DNA of 64,000 nucleotides from Haemonchus contortus (lineage: Eukaryota; Nematoda; Chromadorea; Rhabditida; Trichostrongylidae), in assembly GCA_000469685.2 (NCBI GenBank), contig LS997563.1:34626468-34690467 (forward strand). Direction: 5' to 3'. Position 1 is the first letter of the stretch. The number at the start of each line of letters is the position of its first letter. Position numbers and translations under genes: made by a program. Of the stretch, positions 23,136 through 36,400 are shown piece by piece. The notes beneath the pieces are model-generated. The model did no database searches. It had not been told where the DNA came from and was given only the letters and a program-made list of their open reading frames with translations.

Positions 23136-25404
23136 GAGCAAGAAGGCCTGTAAAAAGAGTTAAAACAAAGGTCGCCCATATACATACATAGTGCTACCAT
23201 TCCAACTGTTCGACTTACTGGGCCACAATAATTTGTTGGTCTAATCATAAAGTTATCATTAAGCTGGCTCACGAATCAGAGATGACATTAGTTGATGGTG
23301 AGGTCCTCCTAGTTGACGGGGAGGTCCTCCAAAATATTCACCTTTCACAAATCCTAATAAAAAGCGAATGACACAAACCACTAGGGAGGAACACCCTTTC
23401 TTTTGGTTATAAATAAATCAACAAATACAGCATTAATAAATGGAGACATTGCAATGTTGTGGAGAGCTACTTTATGCACTCAAATAACCCAAATTTTTCC
23501 AAATAAACGACTCGAATCAGTCAATCCGGAATTTTTCCACATGCAGCTTGCTCTAGAGCCAGAGCCATTTTACAGAAGCTCCAAGAGGAACCACTGTTTC
23601 CTCCCGGAATGGCCAAAAATTAATTACTCAACTAACTAAAGATAACATACGCCATGTGTGGATTGTATTACATCCATGAATAAGACATGTGGTTGCAACT
23701 GCTACCTCAGCACGCTATTTCTTTTCCATAGATGGTTTAGGATCACAAAAGGACTGATCATACTAATGCATGAGAAAGGAACGATCTATAGGACATGAAT
23801 ACTTGAAATGTCGACTGTGCGAAACCCCCCAATACACGTACGATTTCCTCAGAATATGGTCGAACAAACGAAAAATAGGACAACACGGAACTCCTGAGCC
23901 CAATAGTCTGGTTGATTCGACTGATGTTGCCAACCGCCCAATTTCTGGTTTTCTAGAAAATTATGGCTCTAGGAAATATGATATCAACCAAAGGGAATGT
24001 CTGTGGTAAAAAATCCTTTCAGTTTATTCTGATAATTGAATTCGAGAGAAAATATGCACCAGACGAATACACTTAGAGTTGAGTTGGGAAATTCTGATAA
24101 GAAAAATTGTTGCTGTCTCATGCCTAACGGAAACGCCAAGTAAGAATGGAAGGGGAAAAGAAAGGATAAAAAGAAAGGTGATATACAAAGCAGGTGAGCA
24201 GATCGTCATAAGAGGGTTTAGAAGTAAAGAATACAGGATGAATAGCGGTGCAATCATCGACCTTACACCAAGCACAAAAAGGACGTCAATGGCTACTTCC
24301 TGACCTAAGACCCCCATGATCACCAACAGGACAGTTGATCCATTCAACTAGATCATTGTCGGGGTCAGGGATCTAACAAGTAACATTCCCTTCCGAATAT
24401 TAGAAGAAGTGGGAAAGTTCGAGTCAGTTCAGGGAACAGTGGGAAAGCGATTCAACATCATATGAAATATTTAATTATCAGGACATTTTCAATGATCTGA
24501 GAAAGATCTCCCATGAGTAGCAAGTATGCGTCCATTAGTCATTTGCTTGCGGTCCAGAACGCTCTCACTTTGGGGATAACTAAATATTAAGTCATAAGGC
24601 TATCCAATAAGATGATGCCGAACCCATGCCTCAAAGTCAAGAAAGCCCCGGATAGACTGCCAAGAGCTGGCCACCGCTGACGGATGGTATCACCTATCCC
24701 TCATCAACCAAGTTTCACCACCGGACCTCTCAATGACATAAGAATGACGAAGAATGTACGCAGTTGAAAATGGAACGATGGCGTGACAAAAAGAAAAACG
24801 AAATGTCCCTCTACATTCACATTGAACTCCACAGAAACGCTAATCCAATAAAGGATTCTAGAGACGTCTATACACTCTCTGAAGAAAAGAGGTTGTTATC
24901 GACTCCTGTGACCGACGCCTACCCCCCTAAACAAATTGTCACCCTTTTCCCCTATTGCCCTAAGAATCCGAATTTCATTCAAGTACAACATTGAGTGGCT
25001 TGAGAAAGCCACCGTGACTTTTTCAGATTTCATCAAAGCTCAGTGCACTGAAGATGAGTCGAGAATGACAAAACAGCAGAAAGAGAGTGTATGCCCAAAT
25101 TTCTGAGACAGTCGGTTCTTGTTTTCGACAAAGTCGTCGACCACTTGGCAAGATACGTAGACCTAATTGCTGCATAGTTATCTCACCATAGACGGCAGTT
25201 GAAGGAACAAAGACTGCACGAATGTCTAGGCGATTTCCTTTCGCCATTTATATTCCTCCACAACGTATTCCGGGAGCAATTCATGTTGCCGTACATGGGA
25301 ATTCTTCTTTTGAAAAAACGAACGGAAACGAAACTCTCCAGAAAAAATTATTTTGCCTCGTGGATAGGAGTAGTTTTAAAACCCAAAAAATCATAAAATT
25401 GGCG
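23136..25404. other. Stretch without a supportable gene
   Basis: A short direct duplication (GAGGTCCTCC at 23301 and 23321) is present. Frames at 24079-24303 and 24764-24994 (plus) are Lys-rich and unassigned. A plus frame at 25222-25509 begins with RRFPFAIYIPPQRIPGAIHV and looks coding-like but has no recognised domain; it overlaps the antisense FLYWCH-like frame at its right end. Confidence 0.4.
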
Positions 25405-25656
25405 TCACAGGGTGATCAGGTTAGGACGCCTCTTGTGAGCCTTCCCATAGCAATCGGAGTCGAAGTGGTACATAAAACACCCCTCAGAAAAGAATCTCTT
25501 TCTCCGTGACTTTGAGCTGTAGCCTTCCTTTTGTTTCGGCTGGATGCACTCGTGCGCTGCTGGATTCTGAGCTCGGAAAGTTCGATTCTGCTCAGGTAGT
25601 TCAACATTACCGACCTCAAATGCGAACACCAACCCTGTAGCATGGGCTGCGAGCAA
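25405..25656 (-). pseudogene. Possible FLYWCH-type zinc-finger fragment
   Basis: The 83-codon frame contains GYSSKSRRKRFFSEGCFMYH followed by FDSDC, which resembles the start of FLYWCH domains (basic lead-in, an F/L-x-x-G-Y/F-x-Y core, then a later W-x-C). The expected W-x-C and the distal His are absent; the frame instead ends RRPNLITL. In nematodes such domains occur both in host regulators and in MULE-type transposon proteins, so this could be an exon or a transposon fragment. I favour a truncated transposon-derived piece, on weak evidence. Confidence 0.3.
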
Positions 25657-27191
25657 ATGGGAATTGTTAGAAGCATGGATAAGCCGTTGGTGAGTTGTCG
25701 TGACCGACCATAGTCAGTCATGACTTCCCCTATCAATCAAATGTTTTCGTGAAAATCTTCCAAACAATAGTCTGGATTTTTTTACTTCAGCTGCAGCTGT
25801 TGCAATTTGTTTGTGCTGCACTTGCTACGTGATCACAGGCATGTTTCACCGGAAACATCTTGGCTATTAATAAGTTTGTTCCGGATGTATCTGCCGGAAG
25901 TTTCGCGATAATCCATATTTTTCTGTAATGCCCGATTGAAGCACTATTCAAAAGCACAGTTCCCGATAAAAATGGTTTCTAAGAATCCCAATATGATGAA
26001 TGCAAGGCACCCTCGCAATCACATCTTACGCTATCAGCTCGGGTCCTACGCTATCAGCTCGGAAAACGGCCTAGATAGGGAAGGCTATTAAGATTGGACC
26101 GCGTGTATCCTCGGACGAGTTACAACGACACTGTAGACGCTGCACAAATCACAAAGGACCCCATGTAGGGAGTTCAAACCACTTGTCATGACCCACAGCA
26201 ACAGTGAAAAGCAGTTCTGTGCAGTTCTGGCTTGATGTAGTCACTTCTTTGCGCATCTGTAACGACTGAAATCCCGTCCGAATACCTCTTTCATGTTGTT
26301 TCCGTCATGGTAATCTTGTCCTAGCTCTATTTTCACTTTTCTGAGAAACCTTACTTTTCTCTAGATCGGGGAAGGAAATCGCCTTTTCTTAAGAAGTAGT
26401 TTCAAGTAGAGCATCCCTGAGAATCCCACCAACTTCGCAACAAAAACTTACACTCTCCTATAGTCCATTTCTCGGTGTCCTGGAGGTGGTTCGTCACGGG
26501 GCACTGGTGGGTTGAGATACGTTGTCTCTTTTGATTGCACCGCAGATCTACATATGTATGCGACAGCCGTCGGTGGACTATGGCCTTACAGACATTCGTT
26601 ATAGACGATAGCCCTCAGACACCATTAGCCGACGGTTGAAGGTTGAAGTCATATTTGCGAAACACTCACAAATATGACTTCAACCTTCAACTGTCGGCAG
26701 TACAGGTTCGGGAATGGCCTACCATATCCTATCACGGGATCCCTCCGAATTTCCCTCCGAAATATTCTAGGAATTGATCAAAAATCGGCCAACCTTTCCA
26801 CTCAACCAATACATTGGACACTTGTATGCGAATAATATATTCGATGATTTCACAAATCACAGTCGTACCACCAGAATTCATCTTCGGCCTTCTTGTTAGT
26901 TACTTTGAAGCATTGGAATCATTCGATCACAGACCGCTCTAAAAAGTGCTTCAACACCTGACATATGTTTCACAGGCATCAACATGCGAGTGACAGTCTA
27001 ACTCGTAAAGAAGTATTTGACGAATTAGGAGAGACAGTCGGACATCATATGGTTAAATGAGCATGACAAAGGGAGCCAGATATGTCACGAGCGTATTAGT
27101 TGGTAGTCTCCTTTCATAGTCTTCCTACAAAATCTTCCAGGAAGTTGCAGCGAAACTCTGAACTTTTGAGAAATTTTCCGTAGATACTTAC
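25657..27191. other. Stretch without a supportable gene, downstream of a two-exon fragment
   Basis: If the gene at 27192-29267 continues, its next exon should lie here on the minus strand. The frame TVTRMLMPVKHMSGVEALFR / AVCDRMIPMLQSN (about 26897-26998) and a following KVTNKKAEDEFWWYDCDL frame look coding-like, but no phase-compatible acceptor was found. TACGCTATCAGCTCGG is repeated in tandem at 26029-26063. Confidence 0.4.
26628..26698 (+). repeat. Long near-perfect hairpin
   Basis: The arms at 26628-26657 and 26669-26698 (30 bp each, GCCGACGGTTGAAGGTTGAA...) pair with a single mismatch around an 11-nt loop CGAAACACTCA. The size suits either a tiny foldback element or a hairpin RNA precursor. 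No flanking duplication is visible. Confidence 0.9.
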
Positions 27192-29267
<2,076 letters not shown>

Positions 29268-30344
29268 TGTTGGTCGCTATTCTCGAGCGGACGTCACTGA
29301 GATCTACATTCGTCCACGTATCGAGCTACAGTAGTCCAGCGACCATATTTGATAGAGGTGCACGAGGAATAGCATTGCATGCGTCCAGAGCCCCGCTAAA
29401 ATAGTCTGGCCATCACGCAGTCAACCGTCCGATGATCGCATGATGTCCCACTCAATGACCCCCTAGACTGACGTCAATGACATCATAAAATAGCATGACA
29501 TATTTGGCCCATATTCATTGCTTGACGAAAGCAACGGTATTCTCGATCTCCGTTAAGTGTCAGAGTTCGAACTCTAGTTTCTCCTTCCTACTAACGTATA
29601 TCAAAAATTCCGATCATTCTCTTCACTGATGCATTGGATGACTCTGACTGCATGCTTGCTCCGCATCCAACAGACCAAGTCTCCGAGCCTATGTCGGAGC
29701 AGGATGAACCGTAGTATCGGAAAGTACCCGCATAACCGGATATTCTCTGCCTTTTTATTTATTAACCCACCATGCTCTTGAGTTTCCTCACGCAGCGCAT
29801 TTTTTCTGCTCAGGTCTGGTGTTAGGAAGTCAATAATGTTGACTTCTCAACCGAGATACTCCTAGCTAGATTATTTGGGTATATCCATTCCGTCTAGTAC
29901 AATGGGAGCATCAGGTACCAACCTGTTCCTCATGAACGCCGTCTTCTTTCAGTTCACTATTGAGCCGATCTTTACACAAGCGCTGTCGAACTCACCCAGA
30001 ATTCGTTCCGCCTGTTCGATGTTTGGTGTACAAGCACAATGTCGCCTGCAAAGCGCAGATGACGTAATTAATAATTAATATTAGCGGCAGCTTATTTCAA
30101 TCCGAATCATCCCATTTCAAAGGACGCGTGATGTCCTCGAGAGCGTCATTGGAAAGTTTGGACGATCCAATATCCATGCCAGATCCCTCTTTTCACGTTG
30201 GTATTGGCTTTCCTTTAGAATGGCGGAATCTTGGCTGTGAAGCTCTCGTAGAGCTCACTGTGACACTTTTGGATGACAGAAGGCGCTTTTTTCCATGCAT
30301 ATTTCTCTTTGCACGGCTAGGCGGGGCGCATCGAGATCCACCTA

Positions 30345-30840
30345 GACTGGTTTGTTGGCAGGATTAGAGTTGTAGGACCGCTTCTCATTTTGGCAAAGGA
30401 AGGGGTTCAGAATCTTCCTCAGGCCTCTGAGTCTGAGGTTGTCGGACCACACGTCAACCCGCTTCCTTGCCTGTACCTGCGTGAGGTCGTGGAGGACAAC
30501 TCGACGCTTCTTCGACACTTTGCCAGATTCAGTAAGGACTTTGCGGACGGTGGATCGGGGTACCTGTGTGACCTTGCTTGAGTCGCGCAATGACGACGTC
30601 GCTTCGTCGTCCAGGGCATCCAGAATGCCTTGTCGATCGACGGGGCTGGGCGACCGGACCTCGGCATGTCTTCGATGCCATAGTTTCCATTGAGAAGCGA
30701 GCCCACTATTTCGACATCCAGTTCTTAGAAGGGGAGTTATTACCAAACTGCTGACGCACCCTGATCGCGGCCTGACGTCTGGAGATGCCCAGGTTGTAGT
30801 AGTCCAGCAAACATCGGCGGTGGTGGTGACTATCACTCAT
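30345..30840 (-). pseudogene. Mariner transposase N-terminal half (DD34D type)
   Basis: It starts at ATG 30840 (MSDSHHHRRCLLDYYNLGIS, RQAAIRVRQQFG), hits a TAG after NWMSK, resumes in another frame as LLNGNYGIEDMPRSGRPAPS and again in a third as DSSKVTQVPRSTVRKVLTES, GKVSKKRR. These are the first helix-turn-helix, GRP linker and second helix-turn-helix of mariner transposases. A final NEK may be the remnant of the (T/C)DEKW catalytic box. The catalytic core is absent. The DD34D label is inferred from the N-terminal type only. Confidence 0.7.
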
Positions 30841-31005
30841 CTTCACTGCTCTGGGAAGGAAAGGAAATTCAGAGCTAGCTAGCTCAGAAGATAGCCCATC
30901 GCGGTACTTTCAGTATTGCGAAATAATCATGCAAAATCACAATGCGTTGAGTAACGCGACGCTGTTTGCAAGTGGCCAACGAACTTTATTGGCACTCTGA
31001 TACTG
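30345..31005 (-). mobile_element. Truncated mariner nested in the RTE relic
   Basis: The right end TACTG reads outward to TA (31006-31007), and its inner sequence CAGTATCAGAGTGCCAATAA / AGTTCGTTGGCC is typical of mariner ends. RTE coding sequence resumes directly beyond the TA. The opposite inverted end is missing near 30345, so the element has lost its 3' half. Confidence 0.75.
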
Positions 31006-31835
31006 TATTCTCTTCAAAACCTTGCTTGCTCACATGGCTGTCCTTCATCTAATATTCTGCTAATCCTCCTCAGGACGACACGTTGGAAAGTCTATAGGTC
31101 ACAGATAGCAAGCAGATTGCGCGGCAGTTGCCAGGGCCAAGCCAGAGTTTTACGATGACTAGCGGAAAGCTCTTTAGATGTCCTGATTCAATCCTGATGG
31201 GACTGAGCGCTGCACTATTCCTAATGGCGTGTCGAGTTCAGAAGGAAGAACAGAAGGCAGACTTGGCTGTCAAAGAGACAGTAGAGGTCGTAGATGGACT
31301 TCTCCATTTCCATTCGAGATGCATTAAGTAAGTACTACGTCGGGACGACGAAGGGAAGTCATTTTGGCATTATAAATTTGAGAAAATCCTGCAGGCTTTG
31401 ACGGCTTGGTCCGTAGCAGCTGCTCTTCTCTCTTTCAGATCTTCCATTATTGCTTCTCTGCACAGCACGACTAATTTGACATAATTTGGACTCTCCGTTT
31501 TACTGACTTCATCGTGAAGTAATCGATGAACAGGTTGTATTCTTCATCTATGCTTTCGGAATCTTCACACAAACTCGCAAGTGAAGTGAATTCATCGCAG
31601 CTGAAAGGTCTTGGGGCTTCTTTCTGGTCGTGCTGCATCTTCTCAATCGCAAACGTCCGATTCTCGTTGTCAGGCTTTTGTACGAATCAATGTTCATGGC
31701 CAAGAGTGTGACGAGGATACCTACGCCGCTGACCCTTGGGCTGTCGCATGTCGTAACAAACAGTTCTTCTCTAGTCTCAAAGGTGGCACTCAGCGGCTCG
31801 ATTTTTCTTCTTGTCCGTCCGACAATGCAGAGCTT

Positions 31836-32365
31836 GGATTTCTAGCTTAAGTCGTGAGGTCCTCGGAACACGTGGATTGAAAGTATAGACGACCATCTTG
31901 GTCCTTCTCGTTTTGAGCAGCTCGATCTGACCCTAAACTTTTCCCAGCCTTTCCCGAGCGGTCCCACCCACGCTGACGTATTCCTTGGGAGTCCCTCAAA
32001 CTCAAAAGGAAGGCCTTGTCCCTAGACATCTGAAAAGAGGATCCGAGACGGAAACCCAAAAAGGGGCAAATGCACCGCGAACCCTTTACATGGGGGCCGA
32101 ACCGGGGTGGGAGAGTACCGTCTGATGGGCTGGCAGTAGCAAATCGCCGAAATTACGTCCAATTTGCTCGTCCTGCCTAAGTTCAAACTAGCACCAAAGA
32201 AATCCGCAGAGGACCAGCCAACAACCAGCACTGTTCCAGCCGCCTAGAATGATACCAAGATAAGCAAAGGTTTCGACCCGTACTACATCAAGGACGTAAA
32301 GCAGAAACGAAGGTGGCGCACGCACTAAAGCAAATGGTTCGCAAGGATAAGCCGTCGGAGTCGGC
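31836..32365. other. Stretch without a supportable gene
   Basis: GC-richer than its neighbours. Minus frames at 31847-32059 and 32022-32231 are open but unassigned; the position upstream of the RTE endonuclease suggests either degraded element 5' sequence or unrelated DNA. Confidence 0.4.
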
Positions 32366-32574
32366 TTCCCGTAGAAGGGGCGTGTAAATATGTATGTCCG
32401 GAGTTCGAATACCGTTCCGATGCTCGTTCACGGTAACTGAGCGTTCATCACTCCAGGCTTTGTTGGTGGTGTTGAACTAAAGTAAAAGATAAAAGCCTCA
32501 CCTGTAAATCGGCTGTACATTGTATGAATAGGCCACTCAAAACGCTAAGTGGATGTCGAGTGCAAGGGCACATC
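32366..32574 (+). mobile_element. tRNA-derived SINE, decayed
   Basis: The B-box region GGAGTTCGAATACCG is followed by GCTCGTTCACGGTAACTGAG (family: GCCCGCCTAGGCCAACCAAG), AAGATAAAAGCCTCACCTGT and AATCGGCTGTACATTGTATG. It ends near GGATGTCGAGTGCAAGGGC without a tail. Confidence 0.55.
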
Positions 32575-32737
32575 AAAAGTTGGTTATTTCAAGTGGTTTT
32601 ATCCTAAATCCTTGATTCACTTGTATCTATGGGGATGGGGGAAATCGAATATTTTTGAAGTCTGTTGGTGTTGTTTCATCCCGCGTTTGAGATTCGTTCA
32701 TCAGGAATCGAAATCTTCAAAAGTTCGCATACGCGAT

Positions 32738-32814
32738 CGTAAAAGCAATCAAAAGTGCTCGACCATGTGCATTTTTTTGTTTCATTAGGCATCGATGAAA
32801 TGAAAATGCACATG
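32738..32814 (+). repeat. Small palindromic repeat shared with position 1397
   Basis: CGTAAAAGCAATCAAAAGTG (first 20 of a 24-bp identity) recurs at 1397. Here the arms CATGTGCATTTT (32764-32775) and AAAATGCACATG (32803-32814) form an inverted repeat, and AATCAAAAGT reappears just outside, at 32825. It may be a miniature foldback element. Confidence 0.6.
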
Positions 32815-32913
32815 ACCGGTTACAATCAAAAGTTTGAAGACAATCAAAAAAAAATTATGCTGTAAGCGAATAACATGAAAACATGTTATTGAAAAAGGAT
32901 CGAGTCTTCTGGC

Positions 32914-32976
32914 TTTAATCGATCAATAAGCGCTTAGCATTCGACTTCCACTCAGACTCGCACATGGTGGCGTTTT
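32914..32976 (-). mobile_element. tRNA-derived SINE, short 3' fragment
   Basis: TTAATCGATCAATAAGCGCT and GCATTCGACTTCCACTCAGA match the 3' body of the family with many changes. No head is present. Confidence 0.4.
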
Positions 32977-32983
32977 TGAATAC

Positions 32984-33090
32984 TCACCAGACAAGGGTTT
33001 CCAATTCCCATGGAACTTTGAAAAGAGACCTACGTATATCGATAGAGTTCGAGGTGCTCTTCACAAGTTTAGGAATTCGAAGTTATAAAC
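32984..33090 (+). repeat. Solo arm related to the foldback element at 57449
   Basis: ACTCACCAG, TGGAACTTTGAA, ATCGATAGAGTT, TGCTCTTCACAA and GGAATTCGAAGTT align in order with CTCACCAG, TGGAACTTTGAA, ATCGATAGAGTT, TGCTGTTTACGAA and GGAAATTAAAACT of the left arm at 57447-57550. No partner arm is visible here. Confidence 0.6.
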
Positions 33091-33168
33091 GGGCTCAACG
33101 GAAAAGTTGTGAGCGCTGAAAGTTTGCCTGTCTAAAGCATTAAGGGATAGTGCTAATTGATTGACGAT

Positions 33169-33471
33169 AAAGGATAAAAGGATAAAGTTTTTGGCGTTAA
33201 TCAATCCCGTCTGAGGGATGCGCCCCCGCACTCGACTTCCATTCAGAATCGTAGTGGCGTAATGAGTGCGTATGTGGCCTATACAATGATTGCGGTGGCC
33301 AGCCGATGTACAAGTCAGTGCTTTTTATCCTCCCAGACGAGTCTGGTACCAATTCACCGACCCCGGAGGGATGGAAGGCTTGGTTGGCCTAGGCGGGCAT
33401 CGATCCGGGATTCGAACCCCTGACCGTGCGTGTGATATAGTGCGCCACTTGCCACTACATCACCTCCGCCC
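33169..33471 (-). mobile_element. tRNA-derived SINE, full length with target duplication
   Basis: An 11-bp direct repeat TGATTGACGAT flanks it exactly (33158-33168 and 33472-33482). On the minus strand the element starts GGCGGAGGTGATGTAGTGGC, has the B-box GGTTCGAATCC, the complete body, and ends in three ATCCTTT-like units (CTTTATCCTTTTATCCTTTA). Its close match to the copies at 39339 and 43322 suggests recent insertion. Confidence 0.9.
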
Positions 33472-33482
33472 TGATTGACGAT

Positions 33483-36400
33483 GGGAAATTGGATTCCCTC
33501 CATGGCTAGTGACGGAAACAGTGAGTTACGGTGCTGGTGCCACTGTTATGATTATCCCTGACGAGTATGCTACCAAGCAACTAACTTGGGAAAATGGCAG
33601 GTTGGTCTCATTGCTAGATTCTCGGTCGGTCAGAATGCTAGTGCGCTACTTGGCACCAAACAGCCTCCATGAAATTGGTCACAAGCGAAATGTCTTCTTC
33701 TGATGATTTTACAACTCAATATAGTCACAACATCATCTCATCTGATGAGCGGACATATTAAATGTTGGGTATACGGCAATTTCAAGCAACAAGGTTTGTA
33801 GGGGAACCTCCCCCGGTTTGAGGTGACTTTCCTTTGAAGCATGCCACCAAGCTGGAACAGGGCTCAGCAAATTGCATCTTTATAACGTTCCACTCCACTT
33901 TTGAGCTCAAGTGAATTTAGCGGTAACTTACAGTGTTGGTTGAAGAAATTTGTAGTCTTCTGCAGAGCATTTAGACATAACTGATGATGATTCGGAGCGA
34001 GTGTTGTGGTGGATGGTGCTCAAGCCATCTGAGCCTTCTGAGACAAGTTGATTGATAAAACATACTGACTTCTACATCAGGTTGCCTTCGTATATTCACA
34101 AACAATTTCAATTACTCTTCTTTGAATTAATGTCCACTTGAAAACAAAATTGCAAAAAAACCATTGGCGACTTAATCGACTGACTACTCGAGCACCTTGA
34201 GATTGTCTTAAAGGCTGTGAGAGTGTTTGAGCAGTTAAGTCTGACTTGCCTTTTGTCGCTTTCGGGGTCTTACAGAGGCGGTAACGCCAAACCGCTCACC
34301 TGAAGAAGGTTCTAATTTTGAAAAGGTTTAGCAGTTTTTGAATGAAAAGTTCAACTTTAAAGAACAGCGTCTGTGTACATCTTTCAGTCCCTATAGTGTT
34401 TATACGTGTTACTCATTCGTAGATGTGGTTATGCAGTTATGTACTATTTAATGTAATGTGTGTGGTTCTCACGAGTTGATTGTTAGTTGAATGTCTGGGC
34501 CATTTGGAGAAATTATGGAACAACGAGAAAATCTCTGCAGGGGCTTTTTTCAGTACATGATGCGAATGCTAATGCCTATGAGACAGCTATCCGACGGGTT
34601 TCAGATGTTTTTTTTTGTCGATTATACCCACATAATTCAAGAGGTATTACCCAGAGTATATCTGAAAGCAAGAATTCATGAGCTAAAATCATCACTCACC
34701 ACGAGCTATCATTTTTGGTCATACAAATACTATACTCTACGCCATCTTCAAAAACGATGGAAGGGTCCTACCCTGTGACATATTGGCATGTAATTAATGA
34801 GTAATTGCGCTTATACATGAGTAACAGCTGGAGGTGTCTCGGGTGAATCACTTCCGAAAATTTTACGTACTGGCTCAGTGTCATTTTCTACTATGTGTGA
34901 ACATCCATGCGTAACTATCTTCACAAGTCTTCAATAGTTTCGAATAAGCTGCTTTTCGAAGCTCTTGAACATCGCCTTTATTTGTGCGCTTCCAGCATTC
35001 GATGCTTTTCTCAACCTCAAATTTAGAATATTTGCATATAATCACCCACAACATAATACATAGGTACGTCCAAACGAGCCAGAGTTGTGGAGTAAGTGGA
35101 CGCTCAGTATGGGAACTTGTAAAGAAATCGGAACTTCGGTCTAATTTCGGCTTATCGAAACAGCACTTGAGTACTATAATTTTTGTTCCGATGGTACGTT
35201 TCACAGGCAAAACCTAAAATCTTCATGTGTAATCGTACAACTCTTCATTGGTGCCATGTTCTCAGATCGGGGAGACCATGAGAGAGATGGTATCTCTGCT
35301 CCTCAGGGGAAAGGCACTGAATGGGGAAAGTTCCAAAGAACACTTGTTGTTTACAAAAATTGCTCAGTCAAATGTCTTGTTGAAAAAGTACTTTTCAAAG
35401 TCATGACTACTCTGTGTGTGAGAAAATGAGTCATGAACAAATTAAAAGACGGAGTGAGACTCAAAGTTCGTTGGCTTTTCAATGAAAAACTGGCACGTGA
35501 GGCTAACCGTACTGTGAGAAACTCTCAGGTTTCCATTCTTTTTTCGAACTACGTCTGTATTGAAGGGCATCCTGACATCATTTCAAATCTTTGAAAACAC
35601 TTGCCGAGAACAGCCTTGTTTACCCTACAGCTGAGAAGTTTGCCAAGCTTTTTCACTTTGTGGAGAGGAAGTCAAGAGAACTACGCGGGGACTCCAGGAA
35701 AGCATCTGGAGATCTGCCCTGGTGAGCACAGAAAAGCGTTGGTCAATCTTTTGCTGACCCTTACAACAGTTTTCTCAGGCACCGTATAATTAGTAAGAAA
35801 GTCAAAGAGCTCCGTCCTTCAATGAGCAATTTTTGTACAAATACTCACAAATACCGTTAAATAAGAAAGTCATGGATGTACTCTGCATTTAGCCAGAAAT
35901 CGAAGCAAAAACGTTCCAACATTTGACTTTGACTGCAGATTGTCTCCCAACACATTGTCTTCCCAGATATGATCAGTGTCCCAATTTATTTCAAGTTTCC
36001 CAGCGACAGGTCCTACCCATAGCATTTCAGGTTCGTTTCAGTGTGTTAATTTCAGTGTAACTGATTACATTCCACCTTTGTAGTTTTCAATTTGCTTAAG
36101 GCGTTTTCCATCGAAAGCTCTTCACTATACCCATGAGTATAAAAGGTGCCCATTCAAAACAAGACTGGATGAAGCTCAGAGTTTAGGAGATTCGAAGATG
36201 CTTCCTATACCGGTACGCTCGGTCGCGATAGCTGAAGAAGGCGATTTACCATTCTTGTATGTGGCCCCTATTTTATTATGGATCAGTTAAGATTGAGAAC
36301 TAGGTCGACCTGAACATTCGTAATCAGCATCCTACCATAAAAACTGAAAATGGATCCGGAAAACTCTCACAAAAAGCGAGCCCACAAAAAGCGAGCCCCT

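Larger units (their letters stand above)
29870..31835 (-). mobile_element. RTE-clade non-LTR retrotransposon relic, split by a mariner
   Basis: Going leftwards the order is that of an RTE open reading frame. Endonuclease piece first (EELFVTTCDSPRVSGVGILV, IDSYKSLTTRIGRLRLRRC, about 31565-31800), then a linker (LCREAIMEDLKERRAA), reverse-transcriptase N part (AICLLSVTYRLS, RRISRILDEGQPCEQARF, to 31007). The mariner follows, and then the RT core (ELYESFTAKIPPF; LRFAGDIVLV; TAFMRNRLVPDAPIVLDGM) to about 29870. The catalytic FADD box reads FAGD. Frames shift several times and there are many stops. The 5' start, much of the endonuclease and the 3' end are missing. Confidence 0.8.

Noticed and set aside
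29875..30078. Plus-strand open frame of 67 codons
   Set aside because: It is the antisense shadow of the RTE reverse-transcriptase remnant on the minus strand.
33409..33471. tRNA-gene-like boxes (A and B) on the minus strand
   Set aside because: They belong to the SINE head, with a body and target duplication; no complete cloverleaf as a functional tRNA gene could be drawn.
34881..35210. 109-codon minus frame, considered as a transposase C-terminus
   Set aside because: No catalytic motif or inverted ends around it; similarity was only in general composition.
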